Below the pieces are notes generated by a model. It did not search any database. It was not told the origin of the DNA and was given only the letters and a program-made list of their open reading frames with translations. From positions 1-53,897 of the forward strand of contig SVGV01000002.1 in NCBI GenBank assembly GCA_015056185.1: DNA of 53,897 nt, written 5' to 3'. Both the position numbers and the translations under genes were made by a program. Positions 31,175 through 41,040 of this stretch are shown in pieces. Each line of letters starts with the position of its first letter. Position 1 is the stretch's first letter. This DNA is from Clostridiales bacterium. GTDB lineage: Bacteria > Bacillota > Clostridia > Christensenellales > QAND01.

Positions 31175-33622
31175 ATGAAACTGACGTTTTCTACCCAAAA
31201 TGTACCGGCACCGAGCTTTTTAAGGCTCTGCGATATTGCCGATGAATACGGCTTTGACGGATTTGAGATCTACGATGGCGCTTTGGAGCGCAAACAGCAC
31301 AGCGACAGTATTTTAAACAGTCTGAGCGCTGCCGGTGCAAAGCGCAAGCTCAACAACCGCCGCATCGCCATCCCGGCCTTGCGCTACCCCGGCTGCGTGG
31401 ATGCAGCGAGCGAGCTTGCCCAGTGTGTGGAGCTGGCCGCCGGTGCCTCCATCCCTTATGTGATCATCCGGGCAGGGGAATCCGGGGATGGAGAGGAACT
31501 GTTTGCTGCCCTTACTCCCGCTATTTCCGTGGCGGAAAAATACGATGTCACCATCCTTCTGGAGACGGTAGGATACTTGGCGGATACAAAAAAAGTGGTG
31601 GAGATCATCCGCCGGTTCAGGACGGGTGCATTGGGCGCTGCATGGAACATCCGCGGAACTTATTTCAGGGCGGGGGAGAGCGCAGAACAGACCATCCAGA
31701 CCTTGGGCGCATACATCAACTATGTGCGTCTGGGGGATCGCAAGGACGGCGTGGATGTGCTCATCGGCGATGGAGACCTGCCCGTAAAAGAGTTCGCCAA
31801 TGCCCTTCGGGCCCTCAATTACGAAGGCTATGTCTGTGCTGACTGGAATGATGAGATCACCGATGCTGACATCGTCCTGACCCATTTTAAGAGCTACATC
31901 GAAAACGCGGTGGAGCGGGAGCGCAAGGAAAGCAGACTGCAGCACAACCGCAGCCGCACCGGCACCTTTGTGTGGAAGAAGTACGATGTCATTGACAAAA
32001 CCTTCTCTCAGGTGCTGGATGCCATGGTGGAGCACTACCCCGATCAATACGCTTTTAAATACACCACGCTGGATTATACCCGTACCTACAGCCAGTTCAG
32101 GGATGATGTGGATCAGGTGGCTGCAGCCCTCATCTCCCTGGGTGTCAAGCCCGGCTACCATGTGGCTATCTGGGCTACCAACGTGCCCCAGTGGTTCTTG
32201 ACTTTCTGGGCCGCCACCAAGATCGGCGCGGTACTGGTAACGGTGAATACCGCCTATAAGATCCACGAGGCGGAATACCTTTTGCATCAGTCCGATACCC
32301 ATACTCTTATCATGATCGAGGATTGCAAGGATTCTAACTATAAAGAGATCATTTCGGAGCTGTGCCCCGAATTAAAGGATCTGAAGCCCGGCAGCCCCCT
32401 GTACAGCGAAAAACTGCCTTTTTTGCGCAATGTGGTCACCATCGGCTTTGAGATGGACGGCTGCCTCACCTGGGAAGGCATGATGGAACGTGCCAGCCTG
32501 GTACCGGAAGAAGAAGTCCGCCGCCGCGCTGCTGCCGTAAAACCCGATGATGTGTGCAATATGCAGTACACCAGCGGTACCACCGGCTTCCCCAAAGGGG
32601 TCATGCTGACCCACCGCAACATCGTCAACAACGGCAAGACCATCGGCGATCGGATGGATCTTTCCACCGCGGACCGCATGATGATCCAGGTGCCCATGTT
32701 CCACTGCTTTGGCATGGTCCTTTCCATGACCAGTATGATGACCCATGGCGGCACCCTTTGCCCCATTCCGTACTTCTCGCCCAAATCCTCCCTGGCGTGC
32801 ATCAACAGTGAGCGCATCACCTGCTTTAACGGGGTGCCCACCATGTTCATCGCCATGTTCAACCATGAGGATTTTAACAAGACGGATTTTTCCTACATCC
32901 GCACCGGCATCATGGCGGGGGCCAACTGCCCGCCGGAACTCATGCGCCGCGCCGCTGCCGAAATGAACATGAAGGAGATCATCAGCGTGTACGGCCAGAC
33001 GGAAGCTTCCCCCGGGTGCACCATGGGTGAAGTCAATGAGGATATCGACCACCGTGTGGATACCGTAGGCAGTGCCTTCCCCGGGGTGGAATGCAAGATC
33101 ATCGACCCCGAAACGGGGGAAGATCTGCCCGATGGCGCAAACGGCGAGTTCGTTGCCCGCGGCTTTAACATCATGAAGGGCTACTACAAAATGCCCCGCG
33201 CCACCGAACAGACCATCGATCAAGACGGCTGGCTCCACACCGGTGACATCTGCTGCCGCACCCCCGATGGCTACTATAAAGTCACCGGCCGTTTGAAGGA
33301 TATGATCATCCGCGGCGGCGAAAACCTCTACCCCCGTGAGATCGAGGAATTCTACCTCACCCACGAAAAGGTCAAGGATGTACAGGTGGTGGGCGTGCCC
33401 GATGAACGCTACGGCGAAGAAGCCTGCGCCTGGATCGTCCTCCACGATGGGGTGGAAGGCACCGTGGAAGAAATGCGTGAATACGGCAACAGCCACATGG
33501 CCCGCCACAAGGTGCCCAGGTATTTTGTGATGGTGGATGACTTCCCCATGAATGCCGCCGGCAAGATCTTAAAATACAAAATGCGCGAAGACAGCATCGA
33601 GCTTCTTGGGCTCAAAAAATGA
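31175..33622 (+). CDS. fusion: xylose-isomerase-like TIM barrel + AMP-binding acyl-CoA synthetase
   Basis: N-terminal ~250 aa MKLTFSTQNVPAPSFLRLCDIADEYGFDGFEIYDG...YEGYVCADWNDE; C-terminal MQYTSGTTGFPKGVMLTHRNIVNNG, YGQTEASPGCTM, GWLHTGDIC, GRLKDMIIRGGENLYPREIEEF. Confidence 0.88.
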   Translation: MKLTFSTQNVPAPSFLRLCDIADEYGFDGFEIYDGALERKQHSDSILNSLSAAGAKRKLNNRRIAIPALRYPGCVDAASELAQCVELAAGASIPYVIIRAGESGDGEELFAALTPAISVAEKYDVTILLETVGYLADTKKVVEIIRRFRTGALGAAWNIRGTYFRAGESAEQTIQTLGAYINYVRLGDRKDGVDVLIGDGDLPVKEFANALRALNYEGYVCADWNDEITDADIVLTHFKSYIENAVERERKESRLQHNRSRTGTFVWKKYDVIDKTFSQVLDAMVEHYPDQYAFKYTTLDYTRTYSQFRDDVDQVAAALISLGVKPGYHVAIWATNVPQWFLTFWAATKIGAVLVTVNTAYKIHEAEYLLHQSDTHTLIMIEDCKDSNYKEIISELCPELKDLKPGSPLYSEKLPFLRNVVTIGFEMDGCLTWEGMMERASLVPEEEVRRRAAAVKPDDVCNMQYTSGTTGFPKGVMLTHRNIVNNGKTIGDRMDLSTADRMMIQVPMFHCFGMVLSMTSMMTHGGTLCPIPYFSPKSSLACINSERITCFNGVPTMFIAMFNHEDFNKTDFSYIRTGIMAGANCPPELMRRAAAEMNMKEIISVYGQTEASPGCTMGEVNEDIDHRVDTVGSAFPGVECKIIDPETGEDLPDGANGEFVARGFNIMKGYYKMPRATEQTIDQDGWLHTGDICCRTPDGYYKVTGRLKDMIIRGGENLYPREIEEFYLTHEKVKDVQVVGVPDERYGEEACAWIVLHDGVEGTVEEMREYGNSHMARHKVPRYFVMVDDFPMNAAGKILKYKMREDSIELLGLKK

Positions 33623-33733
33623 ACGGGTGAAAATCTGGTGAAATGCACAGGTTTTGTTGACATTTGAACCAGGTGTGCTAGCATAAAACAGAATATTTAT
33701 GCTTTATATTCTTTCCTTTAGGAGATGGTTTCT

Positions 33734-35035
33734 ATGGAACGCTATTATCAACCGGAGATCGAAACCGCCAGCCGTGAGCAGATCAAGGCCTGGCAGGATG
33801 AACGCCTGGTCAAACAGGTAAAACATGTATGGGATAACGTGCCCTACTACCGCGCCAAGATGGAAGCCGCAGGCCTCACCCCTGATGACATCAAAGGCCG
33901 GGATGATCTGCACAAGCTGCCCTTTGTGACCAAGGCCGATCTGCGGGAAGCTTACCCCTATGGCCTTTTGGCAAAACCTTTGTCTGAGTGTGTCCGCATT
34001 CAGTCCACCTCCGGCACCACCGGCAAGCGTGTTGTGGCCTTCTACACCCAGCATGATATCGATCTGTGGGAAGATTGCTGTGCCCGTGCCATCATGGCAG
34101 TGGGCGGCACCAAGGAAGACGTTTGCCAGGTTTCCTACGGCTACGGCCTCTTTACCGGCGGCCCCGGCCTCAACGGCGGCAGCCATAAGGTAGGCTGCCT
34201 TACCATCCCCACTTCCTCCGGCAATACCGAGCGGCAGATCATGTTCATCCAGGATCTGCAGGCAACCATCTTGTGCTGCACCCCCAGCTACGCAGCCTAT
34301 TTGGGCGAATCCATGAAGGAAATGGGCCTCACCCCCGATCAGATCCCCTTAAAGGCCGGCATCTTTGGTGCAGAAGCCTGGAGCGAGGAAATGCGCAGGG
34401 ATATCGAAAACACCCTGGGCATCAAAGCCTATGATATCTACGGTTTGACGGAGCTTTCCGGCCCCGGTGTATCCTTTGAATGTTCCGCCCAGAGCGGTAT
34501 GCACATCAATGAGGACCACTTCATCGCTGAGATCATCGACCCTGAGACGGGCGAAGTGCTGCCCGAAGGCTCCAAGGGTGAATTGGTGTTCACCTCCATC
34601 ACCAAAGAAGCCTTCCCCCTCATCCGCTACCGCACCCGTGATATCTGCATGCTCAACAGCGATCCCTGCCCCTGCGGCCGTACCCATGTAAAAATGTGCA
34701 AACCCATGGGCCGCAGCGATGATATGCTCATCATCCGCGGGGTAAACGTATTCCCCAGCCAGATCGAGACCGTGCTGCTCAAACAGGGCTACAGCGCAAA
34801 CTATCAGATCATCGTAGACCGGGTAAAGAACACCGATACCCTGGATGTTCAGGTTGAAATGACCCCCGAAATGTTCACCGATAACATGGGCGAGATCGAC
34901 CGCCGCCAGAAGGAACTGGTAGAGGGTCTGCGCTCCATGCTGGGCCTGACCGCTAAAGTGACTTTGGTTGCACCCAAGTCCATCATCCGCAGTGAGGGCA
35001 AGGCCGTCCGCGTCATCGACAAGCGGAAAATCTGA
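33734..35035 (+). CDS. paaK: phenylacetate-CoA ligase-like enzyme
   Basis: WDNVPYYRAKMEAAGL, QSTSGTTGKRVVAFYT, YDIYGLTELSGPGVSFEC, MLIIRGVNVFPSQIE. Confidence 0.9.
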   Translation: MERYYQPEIETASREQIKAWQDERLVKQVKHVWDNVPYYRAKMEAAGLTPDDIKGRDDLHKLPFVTKADLREAYPYGLLAKPLSECVRIQSTSGTTGKRVVAFYTQHDIDLWEDCCARAIMAVGGTKEDVCQVSYGYGLFTGGPGLNGGSHKVGCLTIPTSSGNTERQIMFIQDLQATILCCTPSYAAYLGESMKEMGLTPDQIPLKAGIFGAEAWSEEMRRDIENTLGIKAYDIYGLTELSGPGVSFECSAQSGMHINEDHFIAEIIDPETGEVLPEGSKGELVFTSITKEAFPLIRYRTRDICMLNSDPCPCGRTHVKMCKPMGRSDDMLIIRGVNVFPSQIETVLLKQGYSANYQIIVDRVKNTDTLDVQVEMTPEMFTDNMGEIDRRQKELVEGLRSMLGLTAKVTLVAPKSIIRSEGKAVRVIDKRKI

Positions 35036-35049
35036 GGGAGGAATTTGTG

Positions 35050-35484
35050 ATGACTGTTAACCAGATCTCTGTATTTATTGAAAACAAAGCCGGTTCCCTC
35101 TACGGGCTTACCCAGGTGCTGGCAGAAAACCACATCGATATCCGCGCACTGTATTTGGCAGAATCCAGCGACTTCGGCATTGCACGCCTCATCGTAAACG
35201 ATGTTTACGCCGCCTCCACTTTGTTGAAGGATTCCGGCTATGTGCACCAGGTCAGCCCCGTACTGGCTGTGGCCGTGCCCGATGTCCCCGGCGGACTCAA
35301 CAACCTTCTGCACATGTTTGCCGAGGCAGAAGTGAATGTGGAATACATGTATGCCTTCCTGGGCGATAAAAAGGCAGGCAATGCTTACATGATCTTCCGG
35401 GTGGCAGAGCCCGTCAAGGCCGCTGCATCCCTCAGGACCAAAGGCGTCAAGATTTTAGAACAGGAAGATCTGAGCTTGCTGTAA
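35050..35484 (+). CDS. tandem ACT-domain protein
   Basis: NQISVFIENKAGSLYGLTQVLAENHIDIRALYLAES... second repeat VAVPDVPGGLNNLLHMFAEAEVNVEYMYAFLGDK. Confidence 0.85.
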   Translation: MTVNQISVFIENKAGSLYGLTQVLAENHIDIRALYLAESSDFGIARLIVNDVYAASTLLKDSGYVHQVSPVLAVAVPDVPGGLNNLLHMFAEAEVNVEYMYAFLGDKKAGNAYMIFRVAEPVKAAASLRTKGVKILEQEDLSLL

Positions 35485-35490
35485 CAACAA

Positions 35491-35530
35491 AAATTAAAAA
35501 GAGATGGCATTTGCCATCTCTTTTTAATTT
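35491..35530. terminator. bidirectional intrinsic terminator
   Basis: aattaaaaagagatggcatttgccatctctttttaattt. Confidence 0.8.
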
Positions 35531-35542
35531 ATCATGATGTGT

Positions 35543-36100
35543 TTATGGGTTGCGCTTTTTGCCCTGTTTTTGCTGTCGTTCCCATAGCCTGAGGATCCGC
35601 GGACGGTTATACCGCTGCATGATCACATAGGCACCATCCACCGCGGCAGCTGCAATGGAGGTTAACAGGAACACCAGCGGTTCCCCAAAGGGGAAGATCA
35701 TCAAAAGGGGCAGAAAGCTCAAAAAGAAGATGATGGTATGCACCACCTCCGCCTGGCACATGGCCTGGGCGATCTCATACAGGCTGTGCAGCTCGGTGGA
35801 AAACAGGGCGGGGTCATAGCTGAGCATGGTGTTCTTCCACCCATGGACCCGCAAAAGTCGGTATACCTTACCTTCAAAAGGCAGGGGACGGTACCATTTT
35901 TGATAGGGGTCTGTACGGTTGTGCATCCGGGCATTTACCATGGTCCCCACCATAAGGCGCATCACAAAATGGTAGGCGGTGGTGCCAAAGGTGATGGCAA
36001 GGGTCAGCAGCAAACCATCTTTGGTATTACAATAGAAAAGGACGGCCAATCCCGTAAAAAGGCTCAGGATGGCCGCCGCGGATTTCATCAGTTTAGCCAT
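35543..36100 (-). CDS. membrane protein, possibly related to glycosyl-4,4'-diaponeurosporenoate acyltransferase family
   Basis: 185 aa, ~4 TM; HNRTDPYQKWYRPLPFEGKVYRLLRVHGWKNTMLSYDPALF. Confidence 0.55.
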   Translation of the reverse strand: MAKLMKSAAAILSLFTGLAVLFYCNTKDGLLLTLAITFGTTAYHFVMRLMVGTMVNARMHNRTDPYQKWYRPLPFEGKVYRLLRVHGWKNTMLSYDPALFSTELHSLYEIAQAMCQAEVVHTIIFFLSFLPLLMIFPFGEPLVFLLTSIAAAAVDGAYVIMQRYNRPRILRLWERQQKQGKKRNP

Positions 36101-36875
36101 TGAGGTACGCTTCTTTAAAATCTGCATAGGTGGGGCAGCGGTACTGGCCCCGCTTCTGGCTGTTTTTGCCCACGCCCAATGCGGCTTCGGGGCAGTGGTG
36201 CAAGCAAGCGTAGCAGGAGGTGCAGCGGTCCCCAAAGACGGGCCGGTTGTTTTTTATCTCGATATTGCCGGTGGGGCAGGCATCGGCACAGGTGCCGCAG
36301 CCCACGCAGCTGTTTTCCACTGTGATCTGCTGGCTTTTCAGCATAAACTGGTTAAACCCCTTGTTGACAGAGCCGGAAAGCAGCCACCCTGCAAAATGCA
36401 CCCGTTTGTTGGTGATGGGGTCCCCGATCTTAATATCTCTTGCCACTTCCGCCATACGGGGCAGGGAGTTCTTGATGATGGTGATGGCCTCTTCCTCTGT
36501 GGGCATATTGCTGTTGCGTACGTAGTTGTTGGGCATCACGATGCCGCAAAAGCCCCTGTAGGTAAGGCCGACGGAATCCACGATCTTTCTGGTGTAGGTG
36601 GCGCAGCTGCCGGAGTTTTTGCCCATGGTGGCTACCACATAAAAATTCTTGTTCCCCTGAAAGTTGGAACGCATGATGAAGTTTTCCACCATGCGGGGCA
36701 GCCGCCAGGCATAGATGGGGGCCACCAGTATATAGGGCTTTTGGCTGTAAAACCGCCTGGGCAGTTTGTTTTTGACGATATCCCCAATGGAAAAGCACTC
36801 ATCCTCCAGCTGCTCGCTGAGGTAGTCTGCCACAAAACGGCTGTTGCCCGTGCCGGAAAAATAAAAGATCATCAT
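36093..36875 (-). CDS. EFR1-type flavodoxin/ferredoxin fusion protein
   Basis: MMIFYFSGTGNSRFVADYL; CVGCGTCADACPTGNIE; CTSCYACLHHCPEAAL. Confidence 0.88.
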   Translation of the reverse strand: MMIFYFSGTGNSRFVADYLSEQLEDECFSIGDIVKNKLPRRFYSQKPYILVAPIYAWRLPRMVENFIMRSNFQGNKNFYVVATMGKNSGSCATYTRKIVDSVGLTYRGFCGIVMPNNYVRNSNMPTEEEAITIIKNSLPRMAEVARDIKIGDPITNKRVHFAGWLLSGSVNKGFNQFMLKSQQITVENSCVGCGTCADACPTGNIEIKNNRPVFGDRCTSCYACLHHCPEAALGVGKNSQKRGQYRCPTYADFKEAYLNG

Positions 36876-37094
36876 GGCCTCCGAAGGTTTTGTTTTAGGT
36901 ATTATAGCATGTTTTAAGGGGAAGGGGATGTGCAACTTGGCGTTTTTGCCCGTGGCTTTGCGCAGAATCTCCCCCTATTTGCAGTCAGCACTTCAGAATC
37001 TGAAAACTGAGTAAAAAGCCACCGCTGCAGTGCTTTTTTGTTTGTCTTCTGTTTTAAATGGGGGTATCATAATGGCTATGAAAGGGGCGGTAAT

Positions 37095-37886
37095 ATGCTC
37101 ATCGATTTTCATACCCATTGCTTCCCGGACCGCATCGCAAACCGGGCCATTGAAAAGCTCAGCTTTGCGGCGGGCGGGCTCTTCCCCCATACCGATGGTA
37201 CCATCAGCTCTCTGAGAGACAGCATGGCAAAAGAGGGGGTCGATACCAGCGTGGTGCTCAGCATTGCAACCAATGCGCACCAGCAAAAAAGCGTCAACGA
37301 TTTTGCGGCTTCCATCAATAATCAGCAGGATATCTTTGCCTTTGGCTCCGTTTACCCCTACGCCGAGGATGCTTTAGAGGAGCTGGGGCGCATCAAAGCC
37401 CTTGGGCTGAAGGGAGTCAAACTCCACCCCGATTACCAAAGCTTTTTTGTGGATGACGAACGGATGAAGCCCATTTATCAAGAGATCGGCCGCTTGGGGC
37501 TCATTACCGTCTTTCATGCTGGGTGGGATTACGGCTTTGAGCCGCCCTACCACTGCACGCCAGATCGCCTGGAACGGGCTCTAAACTGGTTTGACAGCCC
37601 GGTGGTAGCTGCCCACTGGGGCGGCGTAAACTGCACCCAGGAGGTCATAGAGCGCCTTTGCGGACGGGATGTGTATTTTGATGTATCCTTTGGGTACTGC
37701 ATGATGCCCAGGGTATTCGCAAAAACCATCGTAGAGCGCCACGGGGCAGAACGATTGCTCTTCGGCACCGATTCCCCCTGGCACACCGCAGAGATGGAAC
37801 TGCGGCTGTTAAACACCCTGGAACTCAGTAAAACGGAGATGGATGCCATCACCCACGAAAACGCAAAAAAGCTGCTTTCGCTATAA
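37095..37886 (+). CDS. amidohydrolase-2 family (TIM-barrel) metal-dependent hydrolase
   Basis: MLIDFHTHCFPDRIANRAI; GVKLHPDYQSF; ERLLFGTDSPWH. Confidence 0.85.
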   Translation: MLIDFHTHCFPDRIANRAIEKLSFAAGGLFPHTDGTISSLRDSMAKEGVDTSVVLSIATNAHQQKSVNDFAASINNQQDIFAFGSVYPYAEDALEELGRIKALGLKGVKLHPDYQSFFVDDERMKPIYQEIGRLGLITVFHAGWDYGFEPPYHCTPDRLERALNWFDSPVVAAHWGGVNCTQEVIERLCGRDVYFDVSFGYCMMPRVFAKTIVERHGAERLLFGTDSPWHTAEMELRLLNTLELSKTEMDAITHENAKKLLSL

Positions 37887-37918
37887 AAAAACTCCGGCAA
37901 TGCCGGAGTTTTTCTTTT
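37885..37918. terminator. bidirectional terminator-like hairpin
   Basis: aaaaaaactccggcaatgccggagtttttctttt. Confidence 0.75.
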
Positions 37919-37919
37919 A

Positions 37920-38105
37920 TCAGGCTCGTTTTTTGTGCTCTCCCGCCATGGCAACCACGCCCCATTGCTTTAAAGGGCAGCGCCCACAAAAGATGCAGCC
38001 CGGCAGCAAGCAGGGGATGGGGAGGGCAAAAGAGCATGGCTGCTTAAAACATCTGCCTCCTAAATAGCGGGGTGGGCCCGATTGCTTTTGCGTGGTTTTC
38101 GGCAA
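37920..38105 (-). CDS. possible small Cys-rich protein (61 aa)
   Basis: TTG-start ORF: GGRCFKQPCSFALPIPCLLPGCIFCGRCPLKQWGVVAMAGEHKKRA, 6 Cys; no convincing SD. Confidence 0.25.
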   Translation of the reverse strand: MPKTTQKQSGPPRYLGGRCFKQPCSFALPIPCLLPGCIFCGRCPLKQWGVVAMAGEHKKRA

Positions 38106-38138
38106 ACAAAAACCCCCGCTGTGCGGGGGTATGTTTGT
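38104..38138 (-). terminator. terminator of ABC transporter operon
   Basis: aaacaaaaacccccgctgtgcgggggtatgtttgttt. Confidence 0.7.
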
Positions 38139-38933
38139 TTAGCTTAAGAGGGCGCGGTCGCTTGCGAATTCTTCGCCGCTGGCCTGAGAGAACTTTTTGA
38201 TCAGCCCTTCCACCGTCAGCTGCTTCTTTTCCTCGCCGGAAACATCAAAGATGATCCTGCCTTCGTGCATCATGATGAGCCGGTTGCCGTAGGCGATGGC
38301 ATCCTTCATGTTGTGGGTGACCATCATGGCGGTAAGATTGTTTTCTTTGATGAGCCGTTCCGTCAATTCCAGCACCTTGGCGGCCGTCTTGGGGTCAAGG
38401 GCGGCGGTATGTTCATCTAAAAGGAGAATCTTGGGCTTTTTGATGGAGGCCATGAGCAACGTAAGGGCCTGGCGCTGGCCGCCGGAAAGGAGGCCCACTT
38501 TGGTGGTCATGCGGTTTTCAAGACCCAGATCCAGAGTTTTCAGCAATTCGTAATACTCTGCCTTTTCTTTACGGGTGATGCCCCATTTTAAGGTGCGGCG
38601 CTGGCCCCTGCGTGCAGCGATGGCCAGGTTTTCCTGGATCTCCATGGTGGCGGCGGTGCCGTTCATGGGGTCCTGGAAGATGCGGCCAAGGTATTTTGCC
38701 CGCTTGTGCTCGCTCAGATGGGTCACATTAACACCATCGATGATGATCTCGCCGGAATCGATGGGCCATACGCCTGCCACAGCGTTCAGCGTGGTGGATT
38801 TACCCGCGCCGTTGCCGCCGATGATGGTAACGAAATCGCCGGGGTTCAAATGCAGATCCACCCCGTTTAAAGCCCGCTTTTCGTTGATGGTGCCGCGGTT
38901 GAAAGTCTTTTGAATGCCGTTCAGTTTAAGCAT
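38139..38933 (-). CDS. ABC transporter ATP-binding protein (TrpZ-like)
   Basis: MLKLNGIQKTFNRGTINEKRALNGVDLHL; GGNGAGKSTTLNAVAG; LLSGGQRQALTLLMA; LLLDEHTAALDP. Confidence 0.9.
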   Translation of the reverse strand: MLKLNGIQKTFNRGTINEKRALNGVDLHLNPGDFVTIIGGNGAGKSTTLNAVAGVWPIDSGEIIIDGVNVTHLSEHKRAKYLGRIFQDPMNGTAATMEIQENLAIAARRGQRRTLKWGITRKEKAEYYELLKTLDLGLENRMTTKVGLLSGGQRQALTLLMASIKKPKILLLDEHTAALDPKTAAKVLELTERLIKENNLTAMMVTHNMKDAIAYGNRLIMMHEGRIIFDVSGEEKKQLTVEGLIKKFSQASGEEFASDRALLS

Positions 38934-39879
38934 GTTCGCCGCCTCCCATCCTGGGTTTTTCTTTGTGCTTGATCTTCCCGCCAAAGTACCTGCCCTTCCA
39001 GTAGGGGATGGCCAGGAAGATGGCTACCACGATGGCGGAAAGCATCTTCAGGTAGTTGGAATCCAAACCCAAATAGATAACGGTGGAGTATACAAAGAAG
39101 TACACAACGCCGCCCAATATAACGGTGGTCAGTTTTAACGCAAAGTTGTTCCTGGCAAACCAGCCAAACAGCGCCTCACCGATGATAACAGCCGCAAGGC
39201 CGATGACGATGGCGCCCTTGCCCATGTTGATATCCGCATTGCCCTGGAACTGTGCTAAAAGTGCGCCGGAAAGAGCCACGATGCCGTTACTGAGTACCAG
39301 ACCGAAGATCTTGGCGGCATCGGTATTGATGCCCTGGGCCCGGCTCATGTTGGGGTTGGCGCCGGTGGCCCGAAGGGTGGAGCCGTACTCCGTACCGAAG
39401 AACCAGTACAGCATGCCGATGATCACAACGCAGAAGATGCCCAATACAACAAGACTCTTGTTTACATCCAGCAGGGATACGATGGTATCAAAATTGCGGG
39501 CACTCAGGGGCAGGTTAGCTGCGCTGGCCTTGCCAAGGGCCATGCCCAGTATTTTCAGGTTGACGGACCAGCAGATCAGCTGGGTCAAGATACCCGAAAG
39601 GATGGCGGGAATGCCCATAAAGGTGTGGAACAGGCCGGTGATAAACCCTGCAAGCAGACCTGCAAGGAAGGCACCCACCAGGGCTACGGGCAAAGAACAG
39701 CCCATGGTCATCATGGCGGCGCAAACGGCGGCGCCGGTGCAGATGCTGCCGTCTACCGTCAGATCTGCGAAATCCAGTACCTTATAGGTGAGGTACACAC
39801 CAATGGCCATGATCCCCCAAATAAGTCCCTGGGCAGCCGCCCCGGGCAAAGAGGACAGATAGTTGAAAAGAGAGTCCAT
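38926..39879 (-). CDS. ABC transporter permease (TrpY-like)
   Basis: LPGAAAQGLIWGIMAIGVYLTYKVLDFADLTVDGSICTGAAV; branched-chain-type permease. Confidence 0.9.
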   Translation of the reverse strand: MDSLFNYLSSLPGAAAQGLIWGIMAIGVYLTYKVLDFADLTVDGSICTGAAVCAAMMTMGCSLPVALVGAFLAGLLAGFITGLFHTFMGIPAILSGILTQLICWSVNLKILGMALGKASAANLPLSARNFDTIVSLLDVNKSLVVLGIFCVVIIGMLYWFFGTEYGSTLRATGANPNMSRAQGINTDAAKIFGLVLSNGIVALSGALLAQFQGNADINMGKGAIVIGLAAVIIGEALFGWFARNNFALKLTTVILGGVVYFFVYSTVIYLGLDSNYLKMLSAIVVAIFLAIPYWKGRYFGGKIKHKEKPRMGGGEHA

Positions 39880-39985
39880 ATTAAGCTCCTTACGTTGCCA
39901 ATTCTATGACGTGGATTGCGGAAAACGGGGGTACAGCGCAATGCACTGCACCCCCGCCCTAATTCATTATATAACTGAGGTTGGA

Positions 39986-40969
39986 TCAGTCAAGGGCTAC
40001 ATAGCCTGCGTCTTCCAAAGCTTTGGTATCGATGCCAAGGTCAGCGCAGATGTCTGCGTTGTACTTCTTGGTGGCCTGGGGAGCATATTCGATGGCCATT
40101 TCGGCGATGTCAGCTTCGCCCTTTAAGATCTTCACAGCCATCTTGCCGGTGGTGTAGCCAAGGTCATAGTAGCTGATGGAAAGGGTGGCGATGCCGCAGC
40201 CGCCGCAGATGCCGCTTTCACCGGCGATGATGGGCTTTTTGTTGTTGCCCATGGCGCCGTAGATGGTCTCGGCACAGGCAGCAGCGGTGTTATCGGTGGG
40301 GATGTAGATGGCGTCGCACTCGGCAGCGGCCTTCTGGGTCACGGTGGTTACGTCGTTGGAATCGGAGAACTCATAGTTTTTGCAGGTAAGGCCTTTTGCG
40401 GTGAGGTATTCGGTTACCTTTTTCACCTGGTAGTCGGAGTTGGCTTCGCTTGCGCAGTAGAGCATGCCCACCACTTTTGCATCGGGCACGAGGTCGATGA
40501 TCATCTGGGCCTGGTCATCCAGACTTGCAAGGTCGCTGGTGCCGCTGACGTTGCCGCCCACGGTGCCGGTGAAGTTATCAAGGCTGAGGGCTACGCCGTA
40601 CTCGGTAACGGAGGTGCCCAGGATGGGGATCTCGGTGGTGGCGTTGTAAGCAGCCTGCAGGGCGGGGGTAGCATTGGCCATGATGAGGTCTACCTTCTGC
40701 TGTACAAAGGTGTTGGCTACGGTAGCACAGGTATCGGGGGAGCCGGCTGCATTCTGGATGTCAATGGTGACATTCTCTTTGCCAAGTTCCTCTTCCAAAG
40801 CGGCTACAAAGCCATCGGTGGCGGCATCAAGAGCATCGTGAGTGATCAGCTGGATCACGCCGACGGTGTACTTGCCGTCATCTGCGGGTTCGCTGCTGCC
40901 GCCGCATGCAGTCAGGCACAGGATCATGGCGATGGCCAGGATCAGACTTAACATACGTTTGTTTTTCAT
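39986..40969 (-). CDS. ABC transporter substrate-binding lipoprotein (TrpX-like, ABC_sub_bind family)
   Basis: lipobox ILCLTACGG; KYTVGVIQLITHDALDAATDGFVAALEEELG; NTAAACAETI. Confidence 0.9.
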   Translation of the reverse strand: MKNKRMLSLILAIAMILCLTACGGSSEPADDGKYTVGVIQLITHDALDAATDGFVAALEEELGKENVTIDIQNAAGSPDTCATVANTFVQQKVDLIMANATPALQAAYNATTEIPILGTSVTEYGVALSLDNFTGTVGGNVSGTSDLASLDDQAQMIIDLVPDAKVVGMLYCASEANSDYQVKKVTEYLTAKGLTCKNYEFSDSNDVTTVTQKAAAECDAIYIPTDNTAAACAETIYGAMGNNKKPIIAGESGICGGCGIATLSISYYDLGYTTGKMAVKILKGEADIAEMAIEYAPQATKKYNADICADLGIDTKALEDAGYVALD

Positions 40970-41040
40970 GGTGATTCCTCCCATTAAAATAAATCAAGTT
41001 TATTTCAACGAATCTGATTCGTTGGAACCGTAAATAAAAA

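Noticed and set aside
37849-38037. Minus-strand 62-aa ORF MLFCPPHPLLAAGLHLLW...
   Set aside because: Reads through the bidirectional terminator and overlaps amidohydrolase 3' end; AGGAGG is too far upstream and out of context.
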